Positions 17,036-25,796 of a stretch of 64,000 bases of DNA are shown here, in pieces. The notes under the pieces are model-generated. The model searched no databases. It saw only the letters and a list, made by a program, of their open reading frames with translations, and was not told where the DNA came from. The DNA lies in assembly GCA_002499585.1 (NCBI GenBank), contig DAMH01000027.1:216956-280955 (forward strand), read 5' to 3'. The stretch's first letter is position 1. Each line of letters starts with the position of its first letter. The position numbers and the translations under genes were made by a program. This DNA comes from Euryarchaeota archaeon UBA552. GTDB lineage: Archaea > Thermoplasmatota > Poseidoniia > Poseidoniales > Thalassarchaeaceae.

Positions 17036-20000
17036 CTGGTCTCACCTCAATGGGAGTTTCTCCCAGATCATCGGGAAGATCTTCCCACCATCCGGTGCCA
17101 TCCTCTAGTATCCTGTCTGTTTCGTCTTCGTCAATAAAGACTAGCATGAACACCGTGATTAGGGTTAAGGCAGCGCCAATGTAAATGGCTGTGGTGTAAT
17201 CGAAAATCGAAATCATCCTTTCTGTGAGTGTGTAGGCAAAGACCCCTGACAGGTTAAACAATGACATGTAGGCAGTAAATTGAGTCCCGCCAACCTTGCT
17301 CCATGTCAACCTCATGCTGAGTGAGATGATGCAAATCCATGCCATTCCTCCGATGAATGCTTGGGCAATCAGGTATACTGTCATAATGCTCGTGTTTCCC
17401 CACATCGATTGAAGGAATGCGAGGCATGCATTGGCGAGAGCAAGTGCGGTGAACCCAACCATAGCCACTCTTCTTACTCCGAACTTATCTCCAAGCAGCC
17501 CGCCGACGATTTGCCCAATCAAGGCGCCAAAGACGACAACGCCGCCGACGATACCATTGTATTTCGCCTGAGACCACCCGGCTTCATTTATGAAAATGTC
17601 AATGACAATAGGGCCAACAAAAATGTAAAGCTCAGACAGCAAACACAATCCGATCAACAGAAATGCTGAACGCACTGAGAATGCCTTAGTTAGGAAAAAT
17701 GAAGTGACTGCCACGCCCTTCCTAGTTCCTTGTGGAAGGGCCGTGAGGGGGTTTGGCACGAGAGTCGTTACTTTATCGGCCACGCTCGTGTAGGATAAAC
17801 CAAGAAGGGCGATGGAAACTGCTATTGACGCATAACTTGCAGGATTTGTAAACGACCTCAAGTTATCACCGAATCTGAGATCGATTGTAAATACGTCAAT
17901 TGCAAATCCAATCAACCAAATGGTTATTCCAATTACGGCCATGAAGGCGGAAGCGGTTATTTTGGTACTGTCCAGTGTGTACCCGATCTTCTTTGCTAGC
18001 ATGAATCGTTCTTCGTTGTTCCAAGGCTCTGATTCCACGTCTTCACTTGTTTCGGAATCCAAAGGAATATCGCCGAAACTGATTCCATCCGCTTCTGCCT
18101 TTGACCATGGAAACAATTTGACGCCGGGTTTTTCAACCATCCACAAAGGTACCATGAGTATCGTTGAAAGGAGGGCAAGTTGGATTACAATTACCCCGCT
18201 GATTCCAATTTTTGTCACGGCAACTCCCAGGACCGCCCCGCCGACGATAATGCCGGCTCTTTTTGCCGCGAACATGAATCCGTTGGCTTTGGCAACCTCA
18301 TTTGGCTCCAGTATCTCCACTGCCAGTGCGTCAGTGCCCACGTCTTGCAGGGAAGCAAATATGTTGTGAACAAATAACAGTCGTGTTACCAGCTCAATTT
18401 CGGCATTGAGATCTGGTACCAACAGGAGCGTAGCAAGAGTTACAACCATCCCGGTTTGGGCAATTAACACCCATTGTCGTCTGGCACCATACCTTGGGAT
18501 ATTGACTGCATCCACCACTGGCCCCCAGATCCATTTAAAGGTCCACGGCAGGGCTACTGTCGCAAAGAGTATTGCTACATCTCCAATTGCAACTCCGTTG
18601 TCTACCAGGTATGCAGCAAAAGTTACGCTTGCGAATCCCCATGGAAGTCCTTGGGCGAAATACAGGATACACAGGGTGAAAATCCTTCTTGATTTATTCT
18701 CCGTAAGGGGGCCGCCTTGCATCATTTCAGAAGTGAACGCCCTTACACTGGCCAAGCCTCCTGAAAACGGGTCTGAGCCTAGTTCATCAGATTCCTCTTT
18801 GTCTTCATCGTCTTTCTTTTTGACAGGGGTTGTATTGACCCAATCCTCTCTTAGAGCCGTCCAACCCAACAATGCAAGTGTGGCTAGGAAGGGGATTAGG
18901 AAGACGTAGGGGCCCATGGTAGTCTGGCCTCCAGCGCCGTCACCCGACTGTGACTGACCGTCAATTAGGACGACTCTTCGTGCGTCAACAGGAGACATCC
19001 TGTCCTCACTGATTACCAATCTGGAGTATATTGTTGAATTTCCAGATTCTGAGTGAGGATTAAGTTTGACATTCCAGGTTGACCAATCGCCTGCAGATGA
19101 GAGATCGGCTGCCTGTTGCCACTCCCCACCACCAACTTTGACTTGGACGTAACCAACACCTGGCGCTCCTCCGTTTGATATTCCGTAAACTCGCGATTCA
19201 TTTCCAATCTCTTGGAGTGTCGTAACATCCATTGAAACGTTGAGGGATGGGTCGATTGCACCAGCAGACTCAACAAATCGTAGAGGGTCAGCTTGCCCAT
19301 ATCCAAACTCGTTATCGGGCCTAGTCTCTAGAATGCTGCAATCATTGAACCCTGGGTCGTCTAGAAGTTGAACATCACGCTCTATTGAGTCCGCGCTGAT
19401 TATGGCTTTGACCTGATCATGTGTTATGTCCGGGTTGGCCTCGACCATGAGTGCGGCAATTCCGGCCATTAGAGGAGTTGCCATACTTGTGCCGGACTTG
19501 CTGGTATAACCGTCCGAAGTAGCGGCGTCAGGAGCCATTATGTTTGATCCTATTGTTGAAACATCTGGTTTCACGCGGCCGTCCGAGGTGTATCCTCTGC
19601 TGGAGTATATCGCCAACCCTAAGTCCTTGTCAAGGCTTGCGACCGTGATGGGGAGGTTGGCATCCCCTGGACTGTCTATGGTATTACAGCCTGCAAAAGT
19701 GGCTCCGCCAAACTCGTTTCCTGCAGACAAGAATGTTATGATGCCAGATGCGGCGACAGCGTCCATCTGTTGGCTCCATGCAGATGATCCGTCGTTATCG
19801 AAGTGGAATTCGAGCTGTTGTTCTCCGAGTGAGGATGTTAAGATGTCTATTCCCCTCGAATCTTTGTTTTGAATTGCCCATTGTGCCCCTTCTATGATAT
19901 CCTGAATGTCACCGTCGCAACAAGCTAGTATGTTTACTATCCATGCACCAGGAGCTGCACCAATATACCTAGAGCCGTCAGGCGATTCTTGTCCTCCTCC

Positions 20001-20843
20001 TGTTCCTGCAGCTATGCCTGCTACATGAGAACCATGAGTGCCAGAATCATACGACTCTCTCGCTGGTTGTTCGGAGTCAGTTATTACTGCGTCATAAAAA
20101 GCAGATATCTTCGGGTCACAGTCGATTAAGATGGGTTCGGGGTTGAACGGGTCTGGGTCAGGTTGATCACATCCGAGGGTGATTTCATCGTCCATGTCAT
20201 TTAGGCCCTCATGATCTCCACGAACACCTGTGTCTAGGACGGCTATTGTTACTCCAGTGCCATCATACCCATAATTAGACCAGACTTCTGTGACCCCCAT
20301 ATTGGGGGCGGCCTCGTTCATGTGGGTTTCTGCAAGTCCCAGATCCTCGAGCATAACCACTCCAGACAAGTCGAATATGGGTGAAAGGGGGTGTATGAGG
20401 TGAATTGGTACATTGGCGATCAAACTGTCAAGAAAGAGGGGCCTCATTGTAACAACAGCGCCTAATTCCTCAAGAGCGGACACATCCGCACTGGACGGAT
20501 GATGATCATAATCCACAAAAACGCGTGCATAGCCGGAATCGGCCATTTTCCACCAACCTTCGTAGATTTCAGGAGGCTGGTTCAACAACCAAGAAATGCG
20601 ATCGTCAATTTTGTCTCCATTTTTGTCTCTGGACCAATCCTGCCACCATTCATCATGAATTTCCAATGATTGCCTAGGCTGCCATTCGCCTGCTGCGTCG
20701 AACCCACCTCGTTCGGTTTGGGGGTTGATTTGTGAAGCTGTCAGAGGTACGATGAGTGTAGCTAACAACAACAGGGCTAGGGCTCGTCGTGATGCGGTCA
20801 TCATATGTCCGAGTAGCATGTCCCTCAAGTTCCTTGCGCTCAT
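17010..20843 (-). CDS. Secreted subtilisin-type (S8) protease fused to an AmpG-like MFS transporter
   Basis: A single uninterrupted frame of about 1277 codons with two parts. Counting from the TTG at 20852, residues about 18-40 are a signal peptide and about 75-86 hold a DKNGDKIDD calcium-type loop. An I9-like propeptide follows, then an S8 catalytic domain with Asp 207 (VLDTG), His 273 (GTHGSHVAG), oxyanion Asn 379 (SAGN) and Ser 456 (SGTSMATP). After a beta-rich region, a membrane helix (649-668) and an acidic/Lys linker (670-700), about residues 722-1240 form a 12-helix MFS transporter opening YFAQGLPWGF, as in the AmpG/PAT group. The topology works: protease outside, one helix in, linker inside, MFS with cytoplasmic N terminus. 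The ATG at 20843 is preferred. Confidence 0.85.
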   Translation of the reverse strand: MSARNLRDMLLGHMMTASRRALALLLLATLIVPLTASQINPQTERGGFDAAGEWQPRQSLEIHDEWWQDWSRDKNGDKIDDRISWLLNQPPEIYEGWWKMADSGYARVFVDYDHHPSSADVSALEELGAVVTMRPLFLDSLIANVPIHLIHPLSPIFDLSGVVMLEDLGLAETHMNEAAPNMGVTEVWSNYGYDGTGVTIAVLDTGVRGDHEGLNDMDDEITLGCDQPDPDPFNPEPILIDCDPKISAFYDAVITDSEQPARESYDSGTHGSHVAGIAAGTGGGQESPDGSRYIGAAPGAWIVNILACCDGDIQDIIEGAQWAIQNKDSRGIDILTSSLGEQQLEFHFDNDGSSAWSQQMDAVAASGIITFLSAGNEFGGATFAGCNTIDSPGDANLPITVASLDKDLGLAIYSSRGYTSDGRVKPDVSTIGSNIMAPDAATSDGYTSKSGTSMATPLMAGIAALMVEANPDITHDQVKAIISADSIERDVQLLDDPGFNDCSILETRPDNEFGYGQADPLRFVESAGAIDPSLNVSMDVTTLQEIGNESRVYGISNGGAPGVGYVQVKVGGGEWQQAADLSSAGDWSTWNVKLNPHSESGNSTIYSRLVISEDRMSPVDARRVVLIDGQSQSGDGAGGQTTMGPYVFLIPFLATLALLGWTALREDWVNTTPVKKKDDEDKEESDELGSDPFSGGLASVRAFTSEMMQGGPLTENKSRRIFTLCILYFAQGLPWGFASVTFAAYLVDNGVAIGDVAILFATVALPWTFKWIWGPVVDAVNIPRYGARRQWVLIAQTGMVVTLATLLLVPDLNAEIELVTRLLFVHNIFASLQDVGTDALAVEILEPNEVAKANGFMFAAKRAGIIVGGAVLGVAVTKIGISGVIVIQLALLSTILMVPLWMVEKPGVKLFPWSKAEADGISFGDIPLDSETSEDVESEPWNNEERFMLAKKIGYTLDSTKITASAFMAVIGITIWLIGFAIDVFTIDLRFGDNLRSFTNPASYASIAVSIALLGLSYTSVADKVTTLVPNPLTALPQGTRKGVAVTSFFLTKAFSVRSAFLLIGLCLLSELYIFVGPIVIDIFINEAGWSQAKYNGIVGGVVVFGALIGQIVGGLLGDKFGVRRVAMVGFTALALANACLAFLQSMWGNTSIMTVYLIAQAFIGGMAWICIISLSMRLTWSKVGGTQFTAYMSLFNLSGVFAYTLTERMISIFDYTTAIYIGAALTLITVFMLVFIDEDETDRILEDGTGWWEDLPDDLGETPIEVRPDEKPASSI

Positions 20844-20874
20844 TAGATTCAATTCATACCAGAAAACGCCACCC

Positions 20875-20880
20875 TATTTA
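20875..20880 (+). promoter_or_regulatory. Candidate shared TATA element between the protease-MFS gene and ribB
   Basis: TATTTA on plus is TAAATA on minus. It lies 24-29 bases before the ribB ATG (20904) and about 32 bases before the minus-strand ATG (20843), in a divergent gap of only about 60 bases. Position fits a leaderless ribB mRNA. The short motif makes this tentative. Confidence 0.35.
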
Positions 20881-20903
20881 CCAGAACCCACACCGGATGA
20901 TGA

Positions 20904-21635
20904 ATGAGTGGCGAGTCGTCAATGTCAAATGTGGATAAGGCCATACAGGAATTCGCCGCAGGCAGGCCTGTAATGGTATTTGACTCGTCCTTTCGAGAAA
21001 GTGAGACTGATCTTCTTTGGCCCGCTCAATTTGCGACACCAGATGTTATCCGCAAGCTTAGAAATGATTGTGGAGGATTATTGTTTCTGGCAATTGGTGA
21101 TGAAATAGGAAGTTTGTTTGATTTACCTTGGTTGCAAGATATTCACACACATCCCGATCTGTTGACCCAACATCCAGTTCTCGATTCTCTCAGGACAGAT
21201 GACTTACAATACGACACAAAATCAGCATTCACACTGTCTATAAACCACAGAAAAACGTTCACAGGGATCACAGACAGAGACAGATCGCTGACCACCAGAC
21301 GATTCGGAGAGTTGAGCGACGATGTGTTGCGAAGAGGTCTCTCCCCCGACGAAGCAAGAGAGGCGCTGGGTAAAGAATTCAGAACGCCTGGCCATATTCC
21401 CGTCTGCAGAGAGTCGATCGGAGGATTAGCTACCCGGCAGGGACACACAGAACTGGCCGTGAGTATCGCCCGGCTGGCTGGTTTAGTACCGTGTACTATC
21501 GGAGCAGAAATGCTTGAACCTGAGGGGGATGGCGCACTGCCTGTGGAAGTGGCGAGGTTGTATGCAAAGGCTCACTCCATTCCGATGATAACTGGAAAAG
21601 ATCTTCTGGAATTTCAAAATATATCAGGGGGCTAA
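20904..21635 (+). CDS. ribB: 3,4-dihydroxy-2-butanone 4-phosphate synthase
   Basis: Makes the four-carbon unit of riboflavin from ribulose 5-phosphate. Metal and substrate motifs are visible: FRESETDL near the N terminus (the RExE metal-site block), SINHRKTFTGITDRDRS in the middle and FRTPGHIPVCR with RQGHTELAVSIARLAGL further on. Length 243 is normal for the stand-alone enzyme with no GTP cyclohydrolase II domain. It is the first gene of a tight four-gene flavin operon; ribL starts 6 bases after its stop. Confidence 0.95.
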   Translation: MSGESSMSNVDKAIQEFAAGRPVMVFDSSFRESETDLLWPAQFATPDVIRKLRNDCGGLLFLAIGDEIGSLFDLPWLQDIHTHPDLLTQHPVLDSLRTDDLQYDTKSAFTLSINHRKTFTGITDRDRSLTTRRFGELSDDVLRRGLSPDEAREALGKEFRTPGHIPVCRESIGGLATRQGHTELAVSIARLAGLVPCTIGAEMLEPEGDGALPVEVARLYAKAHSIPMITGKDLLEFQNISGG

Positions 21636-21641
21636 TGGTAC

Positions 21642-22097
21642 TTGACCAGAGTTATGGCAGTTGGTGTGTTTGACTTGTTGCATGCAGGTCATCTCCATTA
21701 TTTGGAACAAGCCAAGATGTTGGGTGAGGAACTTGTCGTTGTGGTGGCTCATGATGACACTGTTCGAAGCAGGAAACACGAGCCGATAACAAATCAACAA
21801 CTGAGAAAAAGGATGGTCGAAGGTTTGAAGCCAGTCGATAAAGCGATGGTTGGGAATCCTCCGTCAACTCCGATTTTTGATATACTGGCAGAGGTGAATC
21901 CGGACATAATAGCCTTGGGTTACGATCAAAAGCATTCTATTGACGCGATAAAAGAAGGTCTGGCAGCTCACGGTCATTCAGAAGTTCAGGTTCTGAGGGT
22001 AGAGGGCCTTTCAGACGATCTAGACGGCACGCGGAAGATAATTGCTAAGATTCTAAACCTTTGGCCGAACGAGGATGGCGGACCCTACGGAGAGTGA
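21642..22097 (+). CDS. ribL: Archaeal FAD synthase (cytidylyltransferase type)
   Basis: Adenylates FMN to FAD. The protein is a single nucleotidyltransferase domain with GVFDLLHAGHLHYL (HxGH at 14-17) and ALGYDQK near the end; the ISSTTR-type block is replaced by DDLDGTRK. Within the cytidylyltransferase family this looks like RibL of Methanocaldococcus rather than glycerol-3-phosphate cytidylyltransferase, and its position inside the riboflavin operon supports that. TTG 21642 is the likely start; ATG 21654 would remove part of the first strand. Confidence 0.85.
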   Translation: MTRVMAVGVFDLLHAGHLHYLEQAKMLGEELVVVVAHDDTVRSRKHEPITNQQLRKRMVEGLKPVDKAMVGNPPSTPIFDILAEVNPDIIALGYDQKHSIDAIKEGLAAHGHSEVQVLRVEGLSDDLDGTRKIIAKILNLWPNEDGGPYGE

Positions 22098-22103
22098 ATC
22101 ACA

Positions 22104-22739
22104 ATGTTTAGTGGAATTGTTGAAGGCGTGGCTAGACTCCAGTCAATATCCGAAAAACAAGGTCATCTTGAATGGGAAATTCATCTTCCTGCAGGTGCGG
22201 CTAAAGGACTAGAGATTGGTGCAAGCGTTGCACTGAACGGTGTTTGCCTGACAGCAACCGGAATTAAAGCGGACATTGTCACTTTTGACCTAATAACAGA
22301 AACGCTGGAGAGATCCTCACTGGGAGCATTGGTAGAAGGATCCTCGTTGAATTATGAAAGATCGATGAAATTTGGCGATGAGGTAGGCGGCCATCTTGTC
22401 TCTGGCCATATCATGGCAACAGGTACTGTTGAGGAAATAGTCTTCGTAAACAGCCCGGATACCATTTCAAAAACGGCAGTGTTGATCATAAAACCACATC
22501 CGTCTGTTTCCGAATATATTTTTGAAAAGGGTTACATAGCAATCGATGGCATATCCCTCACAGTGGGAAAGATTAACCCGAATGGGTCGTTTTACCTCCA
22601 TATAATTCCAGAAACATTGAGGAGGACCACGCTAGGGTCCAAAACCAAAGGGGATCTTGTGAACATTGAAATTGACGCAATTACCCAAGCAACAGTAGAC
22701 ACTGTGAGAAGAATGTTGAAGGAGGATAGGCTGAGATGA
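22104..22739 (+). CDS. ribE: Riboflavin synthase, bacterial two-domain type
   Basis: Dismutates two 6,7-dimethyl-8-ribityllumazine molecules to riboflavin. The start MFSGIVEG, NGVCLTAT in the first lumazine-binding repeat, GDEVGGHLVSGHI in the linker and AIDGISLTV in the second repeat are all diagnostic. This is the trimeric bacterial/eukaryotic enzyme, not the lumazine-synthase-like RibC of methanogens. Its stop overlaps the ribH start by 4 bases, as expected for enzymes working in sequence. Confidence 0.96.
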   Translation: MFSGIVEGVARLQSISEKQGHLEWEIHLPAGAAKGLEIGASVALNGVCLTATGIKADIVTFDLITETLERSSLGALVEGSSLNYERSMKFGDEVGGHLVSGHIMATGTVEEIVFVNSPDTISKTAVLIIKPHPSVSEYIFEKGYIAIDGISLTVGKINPNGSFYLHIIPETLRRTTLGSKTKGDLVNIEIDAITQATVDTVRRMLKEDRLR

Positions 22740-23134
22740 GTCGAGTGGGTTTGGTCTGCGGCTCATTCCACAAAGAGTCAGTGGAAAAAATGGTGCTACA
22801 TGCGACTGATGAAGCTCGCGCCAATGGCCTGGAGATCTCAGACATCGTTTGGGTTCCGGGCTCAGTAGAAGCTCCTCTCGCAACCGCTAGATTGCTTGAA
22901 AGGGATGATATAATCGGGGTTGCATGCCTTGGAATAATAGAAAAAGGAGAAACCGACCACGGGCTAGTTATAGGCCAAGCAGTTGTGAAAAGCCTCATTG
23001 ACCTACAACTGGGCTACGATAAGCCGGTCGGTTTGGGAATCATAGGCCCTGGTGTTGAACCAGAACAAATCAATAGGCGTCTGGAGCCTCATGCCAGATC
23101 GGCGATTATTGCAGTGTCAAGCATGATCGTATGA
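22736..23134 (+). CDS. ribH: 6,7-dimethyl-8-ribityllumazine synthase
   Basis: Condenses the ribB product with 5-amino-6-ribitylamino-uracil. The short form (132 residues) shows GSFHKESVE at the substrate site, VPGSVEAPLA, GETDHGLV with the catalytic His, and a C-terminal helix. It would form a pentamer or icosahedral shell. It closes the rib cluster; the first-step GTP cyclohydrolase and the deaminase/reductase are not in this window. Confidence 0.95.
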   Translation: MSRVGLVCGSFHKESVEKMVLHATDEARANGLEISDIVWVPGSVEAPLATARLLERDDIIGVACLGIIEKGETDHGLVIGQAVVKSLIDLQLGYDKPVGLGIIGPGVEPEQINRRLEPHARSAIIAVSSMIV

Positions 23135-23205
23135 AATTTCCATAGACCGTTGTTCTGTAATTACCAGAGTCAATGTTGAAGGGACTCCTGTATCCTCATA
23201 GCCCC

Positions 23206-24132
23206 ATGCCCACCACACACAACGTGATTATAATCGGATCAGGCCCTGCGGGTTACACTGCAGGATTGTACTCCGCCAGAGCAATGATGGAGCCTTTGAT
23301 GTTCGCAGGGTACATGTCAGGTGGACAACTAATGTTAACCTCAGACATCGAAAATTTCCCGGGTTATCCCGAAGGAATAGGAGGGCCTGAGATGATGATG
23401 GAATTAAGATCTCAAGCCGAGAGGTTTGGATTGAATGTGATTGACAAAAACGTTGAGAAGGTGGATTTGTCATCAAGGCCGTTCGGTGTATGGGTTGAAG
23501 GAGTTGAGTATCGATCTGAAAGCTTGATCGTATGCACAGGAGCGGAGGCCATTTGGCTTGGGGTGAAGGGGGAAGATGCTCAAAAAGGAAGGGGGATTTC
23601 TACATGTGCGACTTGTGACGGGGCGTTTTTCAAAGATGAAGAAGTAGTCGTAGTAGGTGGCGGTGATTCAGCCATGGAAGAGGCCACGTTCTTGACAAGA
23701 TTTGCGAGTAAGGTGACAATAATCCATCGAAGAGATGTATTCAGAGCCTCAAAAGTGATGTTGGATAGGGCAAAGAACAACCCAAAAATTGAGATAATGA
23801 CACACAGACAAGTCAAGGAATGGCTTGGGGATGAGAAGGGGCTCAAGGGCGCTATTATTCAAGATCCTCGTGACGGCTCACAAGAGCAGATAGCATGCAC
23901 GGGGGCTTTCATAGCAATAGGCCACAAACCGATAACCGGGTTTTTAGATGGACAGATCGAAACAGACTCAGAAGGCTATATTCTTCACGTTGAGAATACG
24001 ATGACAAGCGTCCCAGGGGTCTTTGCAGCTGGTGATGTCGTGGATACCCGTTACAGACAAGCCATTACAGCAGCAGGTATGGGGTGCCAAGCGGCTATTG
24101 ATTCTGAGAGATGGTTGGAATCACAACATTGA
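23206..24132 (+). CDS. trxB: Thioredoxin reductase
   Basis: FAD- and NADPH-dependent reductase of thioredoxin-type proteins. The FAD motif GSGPAGYTAG is at 11-20, the redox pair CATC at 134-137, the NADPH motif GGGDSAMEE near 152, and the closing FAAGDV near the C terminus. I start at ATG 23206, right before the first strand, rather than an upstream ATG at 23173. It follows the flavin cluster, which makes its cofactor, by about 70 bases. Confidence 0.96.
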   Translation: MPTTHNVIIIGSGPAGYTAGLYSARAMMEPLMFAGYMSGGQLMLTSDIENFPGYPEGIGGPEMMMELRSQAERFGLNVIDKNVEKVDLSSRPFGVWVEGVEYRSESLIVCTGAEAIWLGVKGEDAQKGRGISTCATCDGAFFKDEEVVVVGGGDSAMEEATFLTRFASKVTIIHRRDVFRASKVMLDRAKNNPKIEIMTHRQVKEWLGDEKGLKGAIIQDPRDGSQEQIACTGAFIAIGHKPITGFLDGQIETDSEGYILHVENTMTSVPGVFAAGDVVDTRYRQAITAAGMGCQAAIDSERWLESQH

Positions 24133-24141
24133 GATGGTTTG

Positions 24142-24543
24142 ATGGAAGTCCTCATTTTTGAAGAGAAGAGAAAGGAAACTGGACTTTCAAAGAGAATGCT
24201 CGCCATGGTGCTTTACACCATCCACATACTGGTCACTCTGCTAATTGCATTTGGCTGGATGTCTCCATGGGACATCATACTCTGGTGTGTTGTGATCACA
24301 TATGCCGCTACAGAGATACTTTGGGCTACAAGACAGGGTTTTTGCATACTTACAGACATGGAAAGGTGGTTGCTGGAGATCGACAAACCAGACAGTGCCC
24401 TACAACAAAACTTCATCCACAGGATAATAAAAAACACGACTGGAAGATCATTAGACCCTAAATTTGCACGGAATTTGACTGTTACAATTGGAAGGTTTAG
24501 TTTCATGGCAAGCTTGTTCCGCCTTGCTGTCCCGGGAATTTGA
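24142..24543 (+). CDS. Two-helix membrane protein, unknown function
   Basis: About 133 residues: a charged N terminus, two hydrophobic helices at roughly 20-60, then a basic cytoplasmic-type tail that includes the segment CILTDMERWLLEIDKP. That segment is slightly reminiscent of DUF2784-type small membrane proteins, but the match is weak. It sits 9 bases after trxB and overlaps or abuts the MoeB-like gene, so it is translated within the same operon. Confidence 0.6.
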   Translation: MEVLIFEEKRKETGLSKRMLAMVLYTIHILVTLLIAFGWMSPWDIILWCVVITYAATEILWATRQGFCILTDMERWLLEIDKPDSALQQNFIHRIIKNTTGRSLDPKFARNLTVTIGRFSFMASLFRLAVPGI

Positions 24544-24548
24544 TAGTT

Positions 24549-25628
24549 ATGGATAAGAAGCGGTTGAACAGATACAGTAGACACATCGCATTAGATCAGA
24601 TAGGATTATCGGGTCAAATTACTTTGTCAGAGTCTGTTGTGACGGTGGTCGGAGCAGGCGGATTAGGATCTCCCGCTCTGCTGTATCTTGCAGCTGCAGG
24701 AGTGGGCGAAATTAGAATTATTGATCATGATGAAGTTGACCTTTCAAATCTTCAAAGGCAGATTCTACATTCAGAGAGGGCAGTGGGGCGAAAAAAGATT
24801 GATTCTGCAGATGAGAGGTTGAAAGAAATAGACCAGGAAATAATAATCAAAAAATATCCAATCAGATTGGACGGAAAAAATGCAACAGAATTGTTATTGG
24901 GTTCTGACGTTGTTGTTGACGGTACGGATAATTTTGACGCGAGGTATGCAATCAACGACGCGTGTGCGGAGATTGGTGTTCCATGGGTATTCGCCAGTGT
25001 TCTTCGGTTTGAAGGGCAAGTCTCAGTTTTCAATTACAATGGTGGGCCGAATTACAGGGATCTGTTTCCAACGGCGCCTCCTCCAGAAATGTCCCCTAAT
25101 TGTGCAGAAGCAGGGGTCCTTGGATCTGTCACAGGCATTATAGGTTCGATTCAAGCTACAGAAGCAATAAAGATAATCTTGAGGCAAGAAGGTGTTTTGT
25201 CCGGAAAGCTCCTCATTCTGGATGCATTGAATATGCATTCTCGTATTCTAAAAATAGATTACGTTGAGGCTGCAGGGATAGAGGAAAAGCCTGTCGAGAT
25301 TGGTAAAGTGACCACCCCTAGAGAATTAGATCTCAAATTTAAGGCAGGAGAAGCGGTATTCTTACTCGATGTTAGAAAGCCACAGGAGGAGTTGATAGCG
25401 ACGATCCCTGGCACATCAATGAGAATTGATCATCTTCAAGTCCCCTCAAGGTTGGATGAGCTTCCTAGTGACATCCCGATTATCGTATACTGCCACTCAG
25501 GAATCCGATCCGGAATGATCGTGAGGTACTTATCCAATATCCAGAGATTCGAAAATAAAGTATCTAACCTAAAAGGCGGAATAGATCTTTGGTCTCGTGA
25601 AATAGATTCAACTATACCACGATATTAA
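24549..25628 (+). CDS. MoeB/ThiF-type sulfur-carrier adenylyltransferase with C-terminal rhodanese domain
   Basis: E1-like enzyme that activates the C terminus of a ubiquitin-like sulfur carrier (MoaD, ThiS or SAMP) by adenylation and, through the rhodanese domain, supplies sulfur. It shows the ATP-binding GAGGLGSPALLYL, DHDEVDLSNLQRQ and the TDNFDARY block. The last 100 residues are a rhodanese module with active-site loop YCHSGIRS. The four zinc-binding cysteines usual in MoeB/ThiF are absent between the two domains. ATG 24549 is preferred over TTG 24540. A role in molybdopterin or tRNA thiolation would fit the molybdenum enzyme nearby. Confidence 0.9.
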   Translation: MDKKRLNRYSRHIALDQIGLSGQITLSESVVTVVGAGGLGSPALLYLAAAGVGEIRIIDHDEVDLSNLQRQILHSERAVGRKKIDSADERLKEIDQEIIIKKYPIRLDGKNATELLLGSDVVVDGTDNFDARYAINDACAEIGVPWVFASVLRFEGQVSVFNYNGGPNYRDLFPTAPPPEMSPNCAEAGVLGSVTGIIGSIQATEAIKIILRQEGVLSGKLLILDALNMHSRILKIDYVEAAGIEEKPVEIGKVTTPRELDLKFKAGEAVFLLDVRKPQEELIATIPGTSMRIDHLQVPSRLDELPSDIPIIVYCHSGIRSGMIVRYLSNIQRFENKVSNLKGGIDLWSREIDSTIPRY

Positions 25629-25678
25629 ATTATATTATTTTATGTCTTTAAAAAAATAAATTTTTGTTTATATTATGT

Positions 25679-25772
25679 ATTAATATTTTTTAATTTAATC
25701 ATATATTATGTAAAAATAAGTTTAGTGCTTATTTTTTTTTATGTGCATATTGAATTTGCATTAATATTTTTT
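25679..25772. repeat. 13-base direct repeat inside the AT-rich island
   Basis: ATTAATATTTTTT occurs at 25679-25691 and again at 25760-25772, 81 bases apart, flanking the hairpin. In DNA this rich in A+T a chance repeat is plausible, but the length is more than expected for such a short stretch. Confidence 0.55.
25712..25740 (+). terminator. Hairpin followed by T run (terminator-like)
   Basis: AAAAATAAG (25712-25720) and CTTATTTTT (25728-25736) are perfect reverse complements around a 7-base loop, and four more T follow. It resembles an intrinsic terminator for the upstream moeB-like operon, although the stem is almost all A-T and therefore weak. Archaeal termination needs mainly the T run, which is present. 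Confidence 0.45.
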
Positions 25773-25785
25773 TTATGTTTTAAAA

Positions 25786-25796
25786 TAATATAAAAA
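25786..25796 (+). promoter_or_regulatory. Probable TATA box of the E1 gene
   Basis: ATAATATAAAA lies about 14-24 bases before GTG 25810 and 38-48 before ATG 25834. Transcription would begin near 25815-25820, which argues for translation from the ATG at 25834 with a short leader. The AT-rich background limits certainty. Confidence 0.4.

Noticed and set aside
18700..18800. Treating the protease-MFS gene as two genes
   Set aside because: No stop codon or intergenic gap lies between the two parts, and the predicted topology supports one chain; it remains a testable doubt.
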